The position numbers were made by a program, and so were the translations under genes. From positions 2,676,501-2,740,500 of the forward strand of contig NZ_CP007511.1 of assembly GCF_000818015.1 (NCBI RefSeq): a stretch of 64,000 nt of DNA, given 5' to 3'. This document shows positions 28,322 to 36,741 of the stretch, one piece after another. Below the pieces are notes generated by a model that saw only the letters and a list, made by a program, of their open reading frames with translations, searched no databases and had not been told where the DNA came from. The stretch's first letter is position 1. Every line of letters begins with the position of its first letter. The stretch is from Stutzerimonas balearica DSM 6083. GTDB taxonomy: Bacteria > Pseudomonadota > Gammaproteobacteria > Pseudomonadales > Pseudomonadaceae.

Positions 28322-28855
28322 CTATTGCAGTACGAAGTTGGTGAACAGCACTTGCTCGACGGCAAGCTTGCCGATTTCCTTCTGTGCCAGTTCCTGCACG
28401 GTACTGGTTGCCTGCTGCCGCAGCATCTCCTTGCCGACGGGCGTCATCAGCGTGGCGAAATCCTGGCCGGAGAAGAGCATCACCAAGCGATTGCGCAGCA
28501 ACGGCATATGTTGTTTGAGTGCATCGAGCGCCACTTGATCGCGTGACATCAGTGCGACGCTCACCTGCATGTAGCGCTGGCGCCCGTTGTGATTGAAGTT
28601 GACCACGAATGCCGGCATCAGCGATTCGTAGATCGCCGGCGCCTTGCCTGCCGGCGTGGTGGCGGCCTGCTCGGCCTCTGCCTTCGGCTCGTCGGCGTCG
28701 CGGCCGAGGAAGAACAGCGTTCCGCCGATCGACAGGCCGATGGCCAGCAGAAACGCCACGGCGATGGCGATGATCAGCTTGAGCTTGCCCTTGCCGCCGC
28801 CTGCCTCTTCCGCGCCGGGAATCGGCGGTCCTGGGGGTACCGGTTTCTTTGCCAT
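28322..28855 (-). CDS. fliL: FliL, stator-associated flagellar protein
   Basis: 177 residues: short Pro-rich cytoplasmic N-terminus, one membrane helix (about 26-51) and a periplasmic domain with SLMPAFVVNFN and the terminal LFTNFVLQ typical of FliL. It surrounds stators and boosts torque. It is first in the fliLMNOPQR-flhB operon, with a strong sigma-54 element upstream. Confidence 0.95.
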   Translation of the reverse strand: MAKKPVPPGPPIPGAEEAGGGKGKLKLIIAIAVAFLLAIGLSIGGTLFFLGRDADEPKAEAEQAATTPAGKAPAIYESLMPAFVVNFNHNGRQRYMQVSVALMSRDQVALDALKQHMPLLRNRLVMLFSGQDFATLMTPVGKEMLRQQATSTVQELAQKEIGKLAVEQVLFTNFVLQ

Positions 28856-29172
28856 GCCAAAATTCCGTCATCTTGCTCGTGTGAGCTCGGTTGCCAAGGC
28901 AAAGAGCAACTGCTGTGCCAAGTGACCAGAGCCACCTGCCAGTCGCGCCTCGCCGAGGTGTCAGGCCATGAGGCCGTTGGAGCGGGACAAGGCTCGCGCC
29001 GCTCGACGCCGGAGGCAAGCGGAAAAGTGCGGAGTTCGGGCCGGGCACGCGCCCTGGAGTGGCGAAGGCCCCGATGCGGGCCGCGATGGGCGCTCAGGCA
29101 GGCGCGTGGCGCGACGACACAGCGGCGACGCAAGCGAGCGGGCACGCCACGCGCTGCGCCGGGCGCGGGAGA
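28856..29172 (-). other. 317-base gap between fliK and fliL
   Basis: Apart from the sigma-54 element near its fliL end, this GC-rich stretch has no supported gene. Short open frames on both strands have no family pattern or ribosome site. No clear T-tailed terminator for fliK was found. Confidence 0.6.
28905..28920 (-). promoter_or_regulatory. sigma-54 promoter of the fliL operon
   Basis: Minus-strand TGGCAC, AGCAG, TTGCT: a consensus -24/-12 element, 50 bases upstream of the fliL ATG. In Pseudomonas this operon is RpoN- and FleQ-dependent, so the position fits. Confidence 0.85.
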
Positions 29173-30432
29173 TCAGGCGTAGTAGTCGACCAGCCCGCGA
29201 TTGCCAGCCGCCCGATTGGCGGAAATTTCGCTGCTGCCGAGCACAACCTCGCTGTCGTCCGCCGCCGCTCCGCCAGCGCCGCCGCGCCCCGCGGTCGCCT
29301 CGCCCTGTTCACGGCCCTGCCAGCCGCGCGACAGTGACTGGTCGGAGACGTTGACGTTCATCAGCCCGAGGCCCTGCTGGTCGAACATGTCGCGTAGCCG
29401 CTGCATCTGGCCTTCCAGCGCATCGCGCACACCGGCATGCGGGCTGAGGAAGGTGATCTGCGCCTGGTCACGGTTCATGTCGATGCGCACTTCCATGCGC
29501 CCGAGCTCAGCCGGGTCCAGCTGGATTTCCGCGGACTGCAGGTTCTGGCTCGACAGCCACATCACCCGGTCGGCCACGGCCTCGCTCCAGCCGGCCTGAT
29601 GCATCTGTACCGGCTGCCCGGGAACCAGCATTGGCCGCGCGGCCTGCGCCACAGGCTGCGGGCTGGCGACCTGGGCCGCGGCGGCCGAGAAGCGCGGTGC
29701 GTTCGGCTCGCCAGCGCTCTGGCGCGATTCTTTCGGGCCTTCGGCGCTTTCGAGCAGCTCGGCGAAGCTGCCCGCCTGCTCTTCCGGTGTTGTCTCACCC
29801 TTCAGGGCCGCCTCTTCGAGCACGCTTTCGGCCTCGACCGCCTCACCCGTGCCAGCGCTCAGGTCGGCGGGCTGCACGCCGCCAGGCACCATCGCTTTCT
29901 TGTCTTGGGCGTCGACCTGCAGGCCGACGTTCAGCGCCGCCTCGCCTTCGGGCGCGCCGGCATCGGTGAGCACCGGCGCCTGCAAGGTCGGGCTGGCAAA
30001 GAGCCCCTCGGGCTCTGTCAGGACGTCCGAGGCAGCGTCCTCGGCTGTTTCTGACGCCGCGTCCTCGACCGGCAGCTGCCCGCCGCCAAGCCCGAACAAC
30101 AGCAGCGGATCGAGCTCACCTTCGGCCACCGGCTCATCCGGCGACGGCTGTTCGTCGGCAGGCAAGGGTTTGCCGCTCTCGGCAACCGTCGGCTTTTCGG
30201 CGCTTTCGCCTTTTGCCGCTTCACGCGTCTCGGCGGGCTTGTCCGCTTCGCGGCGCGCCGGCGCAGCCGGGCGCTCGGCCGGCTTGGCCTGACGTTCACG
30301 GGCATACACGTCGGAAAAGCTGGAACGCCCGTTATCCGCGGGCTCGCGGGAAGCTTCCGAGGTACGTGCAGGTGCCTTCGGTCGCGCATCGAGGGTCGAG
30401 GTTTGCAGCAGGAAATCCGGGGAAACGGCCAT
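29173..30432 (-). CDS. fliK: FliK, flagellar hook-length control protein
   Basis: 419 residues. A long acidic, Pro/Ala/Glu-rich ruler region (1-270) precedes the FliK C-terminal domain (about 285-365) with the diagnostic SAEIQLDPAELGRMEVRIDM, then a Gly-rich tail. It measures hook length and triggers the FlhB switch. It is separated from fliL by 317 bases and from hptB by 61, and has its own sigma-54 candidate, so it is likely a single-gene unit or distal part of the hsb unit. Confidence 0.95.
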   Translation of the reverse strand: MAVSPDFLLQTSTLDARPKAPARTSEASREPADNGRSSFSDVYARERQAKPAERPAAPARREADKPAETREAAKGESAEKPTVAESGKPLPADEQPSPDEPVAEGELDPLLLFGLGGGQLPVEDAASETAEDAASDVLTEPEGLFASPTLQAPVLTDAGAPEGEAALNVGLQVDAQDKKAMVPGGVQPADLSAGTGEAVEAESVLEEAALKGETTPEEQAGSFAELLESAEGPKESRQSAGEPNAPRFSAAAAQVASPQPVAQAARPMLVPGQPVQMHQAGWSEAVADRVMWLSSQNLQSAEIQLDPAELGRMEVRIDMNRDQAQITFLSPHAGVRDALEGQMQRLRDMFDQQGLGLMNVNVSDQSLSRGWQGREQGEATAGRGGAGGAAADDSEVVLGSSEISANRAAGNRGLVDYYA

Positions 30433-30469
30433 GGCGGGTTACGCTCGCAGAGTATTACAGCCGAGTCAG

Positions 30470-30485
30470 AGCAAGTTTCGCGCCA
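30470..30485 (-). promoter_or_regulatory. candidate sigma-54 promoter for fliK
   Basis: Minus-strand TGGCGC, GAAAC, TTGCT, 38 bases upstream of the fliK ATG. GG and GC are correctly spaced; one mismatch from TGGCAC. It reaches into the gap after hptB. Confidence 0.65.
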
Positions 30486-30493
30486 GCTGCCAA

Positions 30494-30844
30494 TCAGGCG
30501 AATCGCTGACGCTCGGCACGAAAGAGAATGCCGACGATCGCGAACTCACGCTCGATTCGCTCGACGCAGACCGCCGCCTGTTCGAGCGCGCCTTGCCGGG
30601 CGATTTCCTCGAGTTCGAAGCAGAGCTCGGCCAGGCGCAGCGCACCCAGGTTGCTGCAACTGCCCTTGAAGCTGTGCGCGGCGCGCCGCAAGGCTTCGCC
30701 CTCACCCTGAGCCAGGGCATCCTGGATGGTGCGCAGGCGATCCTGCGAGTCGATGAGAAAGGTATCCAGCAATACCGGATACTCGGCCTCCATCACGTCC
30801 TGCAGGGTGGCCAGGACAGCGCTGTCCAGATGCTCGTCTGCCAC
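30494..30844 (-). CDS. hptB: HptB, histidine phosphotransfer protein
   Basis: 116-residue Hpt domain with the phospho-accepting His57 in RRAAHSFKGSCSNLGA. In P. aeruginosa HptB takes phosphate from several hybrid kinases and passes it to HsbR. The start is the GTG at 30844, five bases after GGAGG; a GTG two codons earlier sits on the ribosome site itself. It is last of hsbA-hsbR-hptB. Confidence 0.92.
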   Translation of the reverse strand: MADEHLDSAVLATLQDVMEAEYPVLLDTFLIDSQDRLRTIQDALAQGEGEALRRAAHSFKGSCSNLGALRLAELCFELEEIARQGALEQAAVCVERIEREFAIVGILFRAERQRFA

Positions 30845-30871
30845 TGGCACCTCCTTCAGGCAAAGGCGCGA

Positions 30872-32557
30872 TTATGCATGAGCGCCCCAGCGAAACTCCA
30901 CGTTCAAGGCACCGTCGGCGGTCGCGTAGAGCGCGTCGCTCAGTTGCCGAACCAGGCGCAGGCCGCGGCCGCCCAACCCCGCCGGACTATGGCTGTCGTC
31001 CAGCACCCGCGCGACGTCGAAGCCGCTGCCACTGTCGCGCACGCCAATGCGCAACCGCCCACCCTGCTCATCGCTGCACACTGCCAGGCTCAGCTGGATG
31101 CAGCCGCTGGCCAGTTCGGCAAGGCGCTGGCGGCGCAGCTCGTAATAGCGCGCGAAGCCTTCGGCGTCGCGCTTGATCGCCGAATCCAGGGCCAACACAC
31201 CATGCTCCAGCGCGTTGGAGTAGAGCTCGGCCAGCACCGAGTAGACCTCGCCGGCGCGCGGTCGCAGCTGTGGCGTTTGCAGCAGCACCTGCAACAGCAA
31301 CGGCAATGGGTTGGACGTGCGCAGGCTGTCGGCACGCAATTCGAATTGCGCCGACCAATCGATCGCACGAGGGGCCGTGGCGGCCAGCGTCGAGAACGCG
31401 CCGCCACGCAGGGGAACCTCACCCAGGCTGACTTCGACCAGGCTCACGTCGTCCTGGGCCTGGCCGTGAAACGCTGCCAGCGCCTGCTCGATGTGATCGA
31501 ACAGCCGATCCGGCGCGGCGCTGTCGAGCAACTCGAGCAGCCGCGCTTCGCCAAAGAGTTCATCGCGGGCATTGCGACTTTCCACCACGCCATCGGACAG
31601 CAGCAGCAGCCGATCCCCATCCAGCAGCGGCAACGTCTCGCAATGACTGTCGAACTTCGCCGCCGGGAGCACGCCAAGCGGCAGATGACGCGAGCGCAGC
31701 GCGGTGCGCGAGCCGTCGGCGTGAACCAGGTAGCCGTCCGGTAACCCGCCATTCCAGACGCGCAGGACGCGACGATCGAAGTCGATGTCCAGCAGCGCCG
31801 CACAGCAGAACATCTCAACCGGCAGGATGAGCTTCAGCTTGGCGTTCAGCTCGCGCAGGATGTCGCCGCTGGAGTGCCCCTTGGCAGTCATGCCGTAGAA
31901 GGTTTCGGCCAGGGGCATCGCACCGATCGCCGCCGGCAGGCCGTGCCCGGTGAAGTCGCCGAGCAGGACGAACATGTGCCCGGCCGGCGCCTGCGCCGCC
32001 AGCAGCAGATCGCCGTTGAACAGTGCCCGCGGTGACTGCCGATAGCGGATGTTCGGAATCCCCAGACAGCCGGCATGCGCGACCTTGTCGAAGATCGCCT
32101 TGGCGGCGCGCTGTTCGTCGAGCAACTGCTGGTTACGCCGGGCGATCAGGTCGCGCTGCTCCAGCACCGTGGCCTGCAGGCGACGCAGACGATGCAGCGC
32201 CTTGATCTTGGCTTCGAGAATGATCGGGTTGTAGGGCTTGGCGATGAAGTCGTCGCCGCCCGCCTCGAGGCAGCGCACCAGCGCCTCGTTCTCGCTCAGC
32301 GAGGTGAGAAAGATGATCGGCACCAGCTCGTCGCCGGCCAGCGTCTTGATCGTGCGGGCCGCATCGAAGCCGTCCATCACCGGCATCAACGCATCCATCA
32401 AGACCAGCTGCGGGCGCTCCTGCTCGAATAGCGCGACCGCCTCCAGGCCATTGGCTGCCGTCAGTACGCGATGGCCCTGTCGCGAGACGATGGTCGACAG
32501 CAGCATGCGATCGACCGGGCTGTCCTCGGCAACCAGAATGGTCAGCCCGCTGCTCAT
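30872..32557 (-). CDS. hsbR: HsbR, response regulator with PP2C phosphatase and anti-anti-sigma kinase domains
   Basis: 561 residues in three parts: receiver domain (1-125) with phosphorylation site Asp55 (LVLMDALMP); SpoIIE-type PP2C phosphatase (about 165-385) with LLGDFTGHGLPAAIGAMP and LLLSDGVVE; and an RsbW-like HATPase (about 400-555) with ELYSNALEHGV, DSGSGFD and GLGGRGLRLV. HsbR either phosphorylates or dephosphorylates HsbA depending on HptB. It lies 2 bases after hsbA. Confidence 0.93.
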   Translation of the reverse strand: MSSGLTILVAEDSPVDRMLLSTIVSRQGHRVLTAANGLEAVALFEQERPQLVLMDALMPVMDGFDAARTIKTLAGDELVPIIFLTSLSENEALVRCLEAGGDDFIAKPYNPIILEAKIKALHRLRRLQATVLEQRDLIARRNQQLLDEQRAAKAIFDKVAHAGCLGIPNIRYRQSPRALFNGDLLLAAQAPAGHMFVLLGDFTGHGLPAAIGAMPLAETFYGMTAKGHSSGDILRELNAKLKLILPVEMFCCAALLDIDFDRRVLRVWNGGLPDGYLVHADGSRTALRSRHLPLGVLPAAKFDSHCETLPLLDGDRLLLLSDGVVESRNARDELFGEARLLELLDSAAPDRLFDHIEQALAAFHGQAQDDVSLVEVSLGEVPLRGGAFSTLAATAPRAIDWSAQFELRADSLRTSNPLPLLLQVLLQTPQLRPRAGEVYSVLAELYSNALEHGVLALDSAIKRDAEGFARYYELRRQRLAELASGCIQLSLAVCSDEQGGRLRIGVRDSGSGFDVARVLDDSHSPAGLGGRGLRLVRQLSDALYATADGALNVEFRWGAHA

Positions 32558-32559
32558 GC

Positions 32560-32865
32560 TCAGGCGATCACGAAGAGCTTTTCGAAATTGGAAACCTGCA
32601 GAATGCGCCTGACATCCGGGTTGCAGTTGAGCAGCCGGATATCGGCCTCGTCGCCGCCGGCGTGGTCGCGCAGCAACAGCAGCATGCCAAGCGCCGAACT
32701 ATCGAGATAGTTGGCACCCTGCAGGTCGAGCACATAGCGTTGCGGCTGGACGTCGGAGCGCAGGTAGGCCTCGCGAAAGGCCTGGTGCGCGTTGAAGTCG
32801 AAGCGACCGTTAATGACGATCGTCAGCTCGCGGCCATCCGCCGATGGCTGGGAAGTTATGGTCAT
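32560..32865 (-). CDS. hsbA: HsbA, STAS-domain anti-sigma factor antagonist
   Basis: 101-residue STAS domain with the phosphorylation motif YLDSSALGML, Ser56 being the expected site. In P. aeruginosa HsbA, by its phosphorylation state, binds FlgM (motility) or the cyclase HsbD (biofilm). Partners FlgM and HsbD are not in the window. It is first of the three hsb genes and has AGAGGGATGCTAC before the ATG. Confidence 0.92.
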   Translation of the reverse strand: MTITSQPSADGRELTIVINGRFDFNAHQAFREAYLRSDVQPQRYVLDLQGANYLDSSALGMLLLLRDHAGGDEADIRLLNCNPDVRRILQVSNFEKLFVIA

Positions 32866-33082
32866 GTAGCATCCCTCTGATGCGGTACGAGGTTTGGCAG
32901 GTCGGCACGGTCCGACGGGCTTCGCTCACTCTGTCATTCGAAAACAGCGGGCGACCTGCGCCGCGCAGCGGCAGGCTCACTGCTCAGCGGATGGGCTCGC
33001 TCTGTTCTCTTCAACGACCTGTCGCGGGCTGCTGCAATGAAGCGGGACACATTTATCACTCCGTGCCCGGCAGCGGCAAGCG
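32866..33082 (-). other. 217-base gap between fliJ and hsbA
   Basis: No supported gene. It should contain the end of the fliE-fliJ transcript and a promoter for hsbA. An imperfect GC-rich hairpin (CCTGC...GCAGG, near 32960-32982) is visible; no -24/-12 element and no clear T-tailed terminator were found. Confidence 0.4.
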
Positions 33083-33532
33083 TCATTCCTGCTTGCGCGA
33101 CGCCAGCCGCTGGGCGAATTCGTCGAGCAGCTTCTGCTCGCGCTTGTCGGCCGCGACGCGCGCTTCGCGCAGATAGCTCTCGACCAGCTTGCCCAGCCCC
33201 TCCAGACGGGCATGGCGCTGCTGCCACTGGGCGCGCAGCTTGCCCAGGTTATCGCGGTGCCAGGCGACACTGCGGCGCTGCTGGGCGATTGCCGATTCGA
33301 GCTGGGAAAGAAAGCGCTGGTAGTTCATCAGCCACTGCCCGGACACACCCTGGCTCCCCTGGCGCTGCCATTGCTGCTGATAGTCGCTGAAATACTGTTC
33401 GAGCTCGGCGAGCTTGCCTTCGGCCTGATTGAGCTGGGCCTGCCCCTGGCCGAGCATCCGCGCAGCCTCGCGCTCGGCCTTCTCGGCCATCTCGACGACC
33501 GGCGCCATGCGGTCGGCCCGACTAGGCGCCAC
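33083..33532 (-). CDS. fliJ: FliJ, flagellar export chaperone
   Basis: 149 residues, predicted almost wholly as a two-helix coiled coil rich in Gln, Glu and Arg, with the N-terminal APVVEMAEKAEREAARML typical of FliJ. It links FliI to FlhA during export. The start is the GTG at 33532, seven bases after GGAG; an internal ATG eight codons later is less supported. It is last of fliEFGHIJ. Confidence 0.9.
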   Translation of the reverse strand: MAPSRADRMAPVVEMAEKAEREAARMLGQGQAQLNQAEGKLAELEQYFSDYQQQWQRQGSQGVSGQWLMNYQRFLSQLESAIAQQRRSVAWHRDNLGKLRAQWQQRHARLEGLGKLVESYLREARVAADKREQKLLDEFAQRLASRKQE

Positions 33533-33595
33533 GACTCAACTCCGCTAGCGCGTCTGGCCGAGTGCCGGCTGCAAGCATGATGCGCCCTCGCTCCA

Positions 33596-34954
33596 TCAAC
33601 CGGCCGGCCGCGGGCCGAATACCGCCGACAGCTGCGCCACGCTGGTCGCCAGCGGTTCACTCTCGTCCAACCCCTGGCGCAGGTAGCGCACCATGTCGGC
33701 CTGGCGGGCGATTGCCAGATCGGTCTCCGGATCGCCGCCGGCCACGTAGGCGCCGACGCTGATCAGGTCGCGGCTCTGCTGATAGCGCGACCAGAGCTGC
33801 TTGAAGCGTTGCGCGCTGCGCAGATGCTCGACGCCGACCACCGCCGGCATCACGCGGCTGATCGAGGCCTCGATGTCGATCGCCGGATAGTGCCCCTCCT
33901 CGGCCAGGCGCCGGGACAGCACGATGTGCCCGTCGAGTACGCCGCGCGCGGCATCGGCGATGGGGTCCTGCTGATCGTCGCCCTCGGAAAGCACGGTGTA
34001 GAAGGCGGTGATCGAGCCGCCACCCTTTTCCGCGTTGCCGGCGCGCTCGACCAGGCTCGGCAGCTTGGCGAACACCGAAGGCGGATAACCCTTGGTCGCC
34101 GGCGGCTCGCCGATGGCCAGGGCGATCTCGCGCTGGGCCTGGGCATAGCGGGTCAGCGAATCCATGAGCAGCAGGACGTTCTTGCCCTTGTCGCGAAAAT
34201 ATTCGGCGATGCGCGTGCAGTACTGCGCAGCGCGCAGACGCATCAGCGGCGCATCGTCGGCTGGCGAGGCCACCACCACCGAACGCTTGATGCTCTCCTC
34301 GCCAAGGATGTGCTCGATGAATTCCTTCACCTCGCGGCCCCGCTCGCCGATCAGCCCGACGACGATGATGTCGGCCTCGGTGAACTTGGTCATCATGCCC
34401 AGCAACACCGACTTACCGACACCGGTACCGGCGAACAGGCCCAGCCGCTGGCCGCGCCCGACCGTCAGCAGGCCGTTGATGCTGCGAATGCCGACGTCCA
34501 GCGGCTCGCTGATCGGGTGGCGCTTGAGCGGGTTGATCACCGGGCCATCCATCGGCACCCAGTCTTCGGCACGCATGCCGCCCTTGCCATCCAGCGCGCG
34601 GCCGGCGCCATCTAGCACGCGGCCGAGCATCGACATACCCATCGGCAGGCGGCCCGTGTTCGGCAGCGGTACCACGCGCGCTCCCGGAGCGATTCCGGCC
34701 AGGCTGCCAACCGGCATGAGGTACAGCTTGCCGGCCGAGAAGCCCATGACTTCGGCCTCGACCTGGGTCGGGTGATAGCTGTCGTCGTTGATCACCAGGC
34801 AGCGGCTGCCGACCGCCGCCCGCAAGCCCTCGGCCTCCAGCGTCAGGCCGACCATGCGCAGCAGCCGCCCCTCGAGAATCGGCTGACTTGGCAGCGCGAT
34901 CGCCTCGCCATAGGTCGACAGACGCTTGGCGAAGCTGACCCGTTCAAGACGCAT
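33596..34954 (-). CDS. fliI: FliI, flagellum-specific ATPase
   Basis: 452 residues, F1-beta-like: Walker [17 protein letters not shown] near 165-180, Walker [22 protein letters not shown], and [16 protein letters not shown] (here [13 protein letters not shown]) motif. It powers early steps of export. The ATG at 34954 overlaps the fliH end by 11 bases; the open frame extends upstream inside fliH but without FliI sequence. Confidence 0.97.
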   Translation of the reverse strand: MRLERVSFAKRLSTYGEAIALPSQPILEGRLLRMVGLTLEAEGLRAAVGSRCLVINDDSYHPTQVEAEVMGFSAGKLYLMPVGSLAGIAPGARVVPLPNTGRLPMGMSMLGRVLDGAGRALDGKGGMRAEDWVPMDGPVINPLKRHPISEPLDVGIRSINGLLTVGRGQRLGLFAGTGVGKSVLLGMMTKFTEADIIVVGLIGERGREVKEFIEHILGEESIKRSVVVASPADDAPLMRLRAAQYCTRIAEYFRDKGKNVLLLMDSLTRYAQAQREIALAIGEPPATKGYPPSVFAKLPSLVERAGNAEKGGGSITAFYTVLSEGDDQQDPIADAARGVLDGHIVLSRRLAEEGHYPAIDIEASISRVMPAVVGVEHLRSAQRFKQLWSRYQQSRDLISVGAYVAGGDPETDLAIARQADMVRYLRQGLDESEPLATSVAQLSAVFGPRPAG

Positions 34955-35717
34955 CGTGGCTCCCCAGGTCCAGCTGCAGATCCGCTTCCGGGGGATGCGT
35001 GGCGTTCTCGCGCTGCTGCTCGAACAACTGCTTGATCGCCTGCGACAGGCGCGTCTCGATGCTGGCATCGATACGGCTATGCTCGGTCTCGATGTGGCAG
35101 CCGCCGGGCAGCAGGCTGGCGTCCTCGAGAATCCGCCAGCTCTCCTCGTGCCGCTCGCGCAGCGCCTTGACCGATTCGAAATCCTGCGGATTGACGTGGA
35201 TACGCACATTGGAGGCGCCCATCGGCAGCAGCTTGAGCGCCTCGCGCAGGACCTGGCGGATCTGACTGGAGTCGATCAGCAGGTCGCGCTGGATCACTTC
35301 GCGCGCCATATGACTGACGAGCGTGACCAGCGAATGCTCGAGGTTGCGATCCTGCTCGGCGATCGGCTCGAGCAGCTGCGCCATGAGTTTTTCCAGGCTT
35401 TCCAGGCGACTGGCCAGGGTCGCCTCGGCCTCCTGCCGGGCCTTGAGCTGTCCGGCATGAAAGCCGTCCCGCTCGCCCGTGCTGAACCCTTCGTTGTAGG
35501 CCTCCTGGCGGATGGTCTCGAGTTCATCGAGCGTCAGCGGTTTGACTTCCTCGACCGGGACCTCTTCGCTGTGAGCGGTCTCTTCGGGCGGCGGCTCCGG
35601 AGCCTCGCTCGGCTGTTCGTCGGGCTCGCGTTCCGGATCGAAGCTCGGCAGCGCCCAGCGATCGAAGACGCTGACGTCGCGCGCGCGGATCAGCTCGCTC
35701 GGATTGTCTTTAGCCAT
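34944..35717 (-). CDS. fliH: FliH, FliI regulator
   Basis: 257 residues: N-terminal region with WALPSFD, a long acidic Pro/Glu linker (about 28-60), a glutamate-rich coiled coil and the C-terminal domain ([22 protein letters not shown], ...) that binds the FliI N-terminus. It tethers FliI to the C-ring. It overlaps fliI and follows fliG by 7 bases. Confidence 0.94.
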   Translation of the reverse strand: MAKDNPSELIRARDVSVFDRWALPSFDPEREPDEQPSEAPEPPPEETAHSEEVPVEEVKPLTLDELETIRQEAYNEGFSTGERDGFHAGQLKARQEAEATLASRLESLEKLMAQLLEPIAEQDRNLEHSLVTLVSHMAREVIQRDLLIDSSQIRQVLREALKLLPMGASNVRIHVNPQDFESVKALRERHEESWRILEDASLLPGGCHIETEHSRIDASIETRLSQAIKQLFEQQRENATHPPEADLQLDLGSHDAS

Positions 35718-35724
35718 CGGCGCC

Positions 35725-36741
35725 TCAGATCATCTCTTCGCCGCCCTTGCCGCCCAGGACGATTTCCCCGGCTTCGGCCATGCGGCGGGCAATGGTGAGG
35801 ATTTCCTTCTGTGCGTTCTCCACGTCGCTGACGCGGACCGGCCCCTTGGCCTCCAGGTCGTCGCGCAGCAGCTCGCCGGCGCGCTTGGACATATTCTTGA
35901 AGATCTTTTCCTTGATCGCCTCGTCGGCCCCCTTGAGGGCCATGACCAGCACGTCCGAGGACACCTCGCGCAGCAGCACCTGGATGCCACGGTCGTCGAT
36001 GTCGGCCAGGTTGTCGAAGACGAACATCAGATCCTCGATCTGCCCGGACAGGTCCTCGTCCACCTCGCGGATCGAGTCCATCAGCTGGCCTTCGATGGAG
36101 CTGTCGAGGTAGTTCATGATGTCCGCGGCGCGCTTGACGCCGCCCAGGCTGGCGCGGCTGGTGCTGGTATTGCCGGAGAACTGCTTCTCGAGAATCAGGT
36201 TCAGTTCCTTGAGCGCGGCCGGCTGCACGGTATTGAGCGAGGACACGCGCAGGATGATGTCCAGGCGGACCTTGTGATCGAAGTGGCTCAGGACTTCGCC
36301 GGCCTGGTCCGGGTCGAGGTAGGCCACGACGATGGCCTGGATCTGCGGGTGCTCGTAACGGATCACATCGGCCACGGCGCGCGGCTCCATCCATTTCAGG
36401 CTGTCCAGGCCGCTGGTGTTGCCACCGAGCAGGATGCGATCGATCAGGCCGCCGGCCTTGTCCTCGCCGAGCGCCTGGGTGAGCATCTTGCGGATGTAGC
36501 TGTCCGAGCCCACGCCAAGGCTGGTCTGGTCGCCGACGATCTCGACGAACTCGCCCATCACCTGCTCGATCTGCGCCTTCTGCACATTGCGCATCTGCGC
36601 CATCGCGGTGCCGACGCGCTGCACTTCCTTCGGCCCGAGGTGACGCAGCACCTGGGCGGCGTCGGTCTCCCCCAGCGACAGCAGGAGAATGGCGGCCTTG
36701 TCGACCTTGTTGAGCTTGGTCGGTATGCGATTGTCACTCAT
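35725..36741 (-). CDS. fliG: FliG, C-ring torque protein
   Basis: 338 residues with the N-terminal FliF-binding domain (AAILLLSLGETDAAQVLRHL), the EHPQ motif (RYEHPQIQAIVVAYL) of the middle domain and the C-terminal charged torque helix (DDRGIQVLLREVSSDVLVMALKG). It receives stator force. Overlaps fliF by 8 bases. Confidence 0.97.
   Translation of the reverse strand: MSDNRIPTKLNKVDKAAILLLSLGETDAAQVLRHLGPKEVQRVGTAMAQMRNVQKAQIEQVMGEFVEIVGDQTSLGVGSDSYIRKMLTQALGEDKAGGLIDRILLGGNTSGLDSLKWMEPRAVADVIRYEHPQIQAIVVAYLDPDQAGEVLSHFDHKVRLDIILRVSSLNTVQPAALKELNLILEKQFSGNTSTSRASLGGVKRAADIMNYLDSSIEGQLMDSIREVDEDLSGQIEDLMFVFDNLADIDDRGIQVLLREVSSDVLVMALKGADEAIKEKIFKNMSKRAGELLRDDLEAKGPVRVSDVENAQKEILTIARRMAEAGEIVLGGKGGEEMI

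Noticed and set aside
28856..29172. Small genes in the gap between fliL and fliK
   Set aside because: Open frames on both strands are short or extend out of fliL/fliK in shadow frames; none has a motif.
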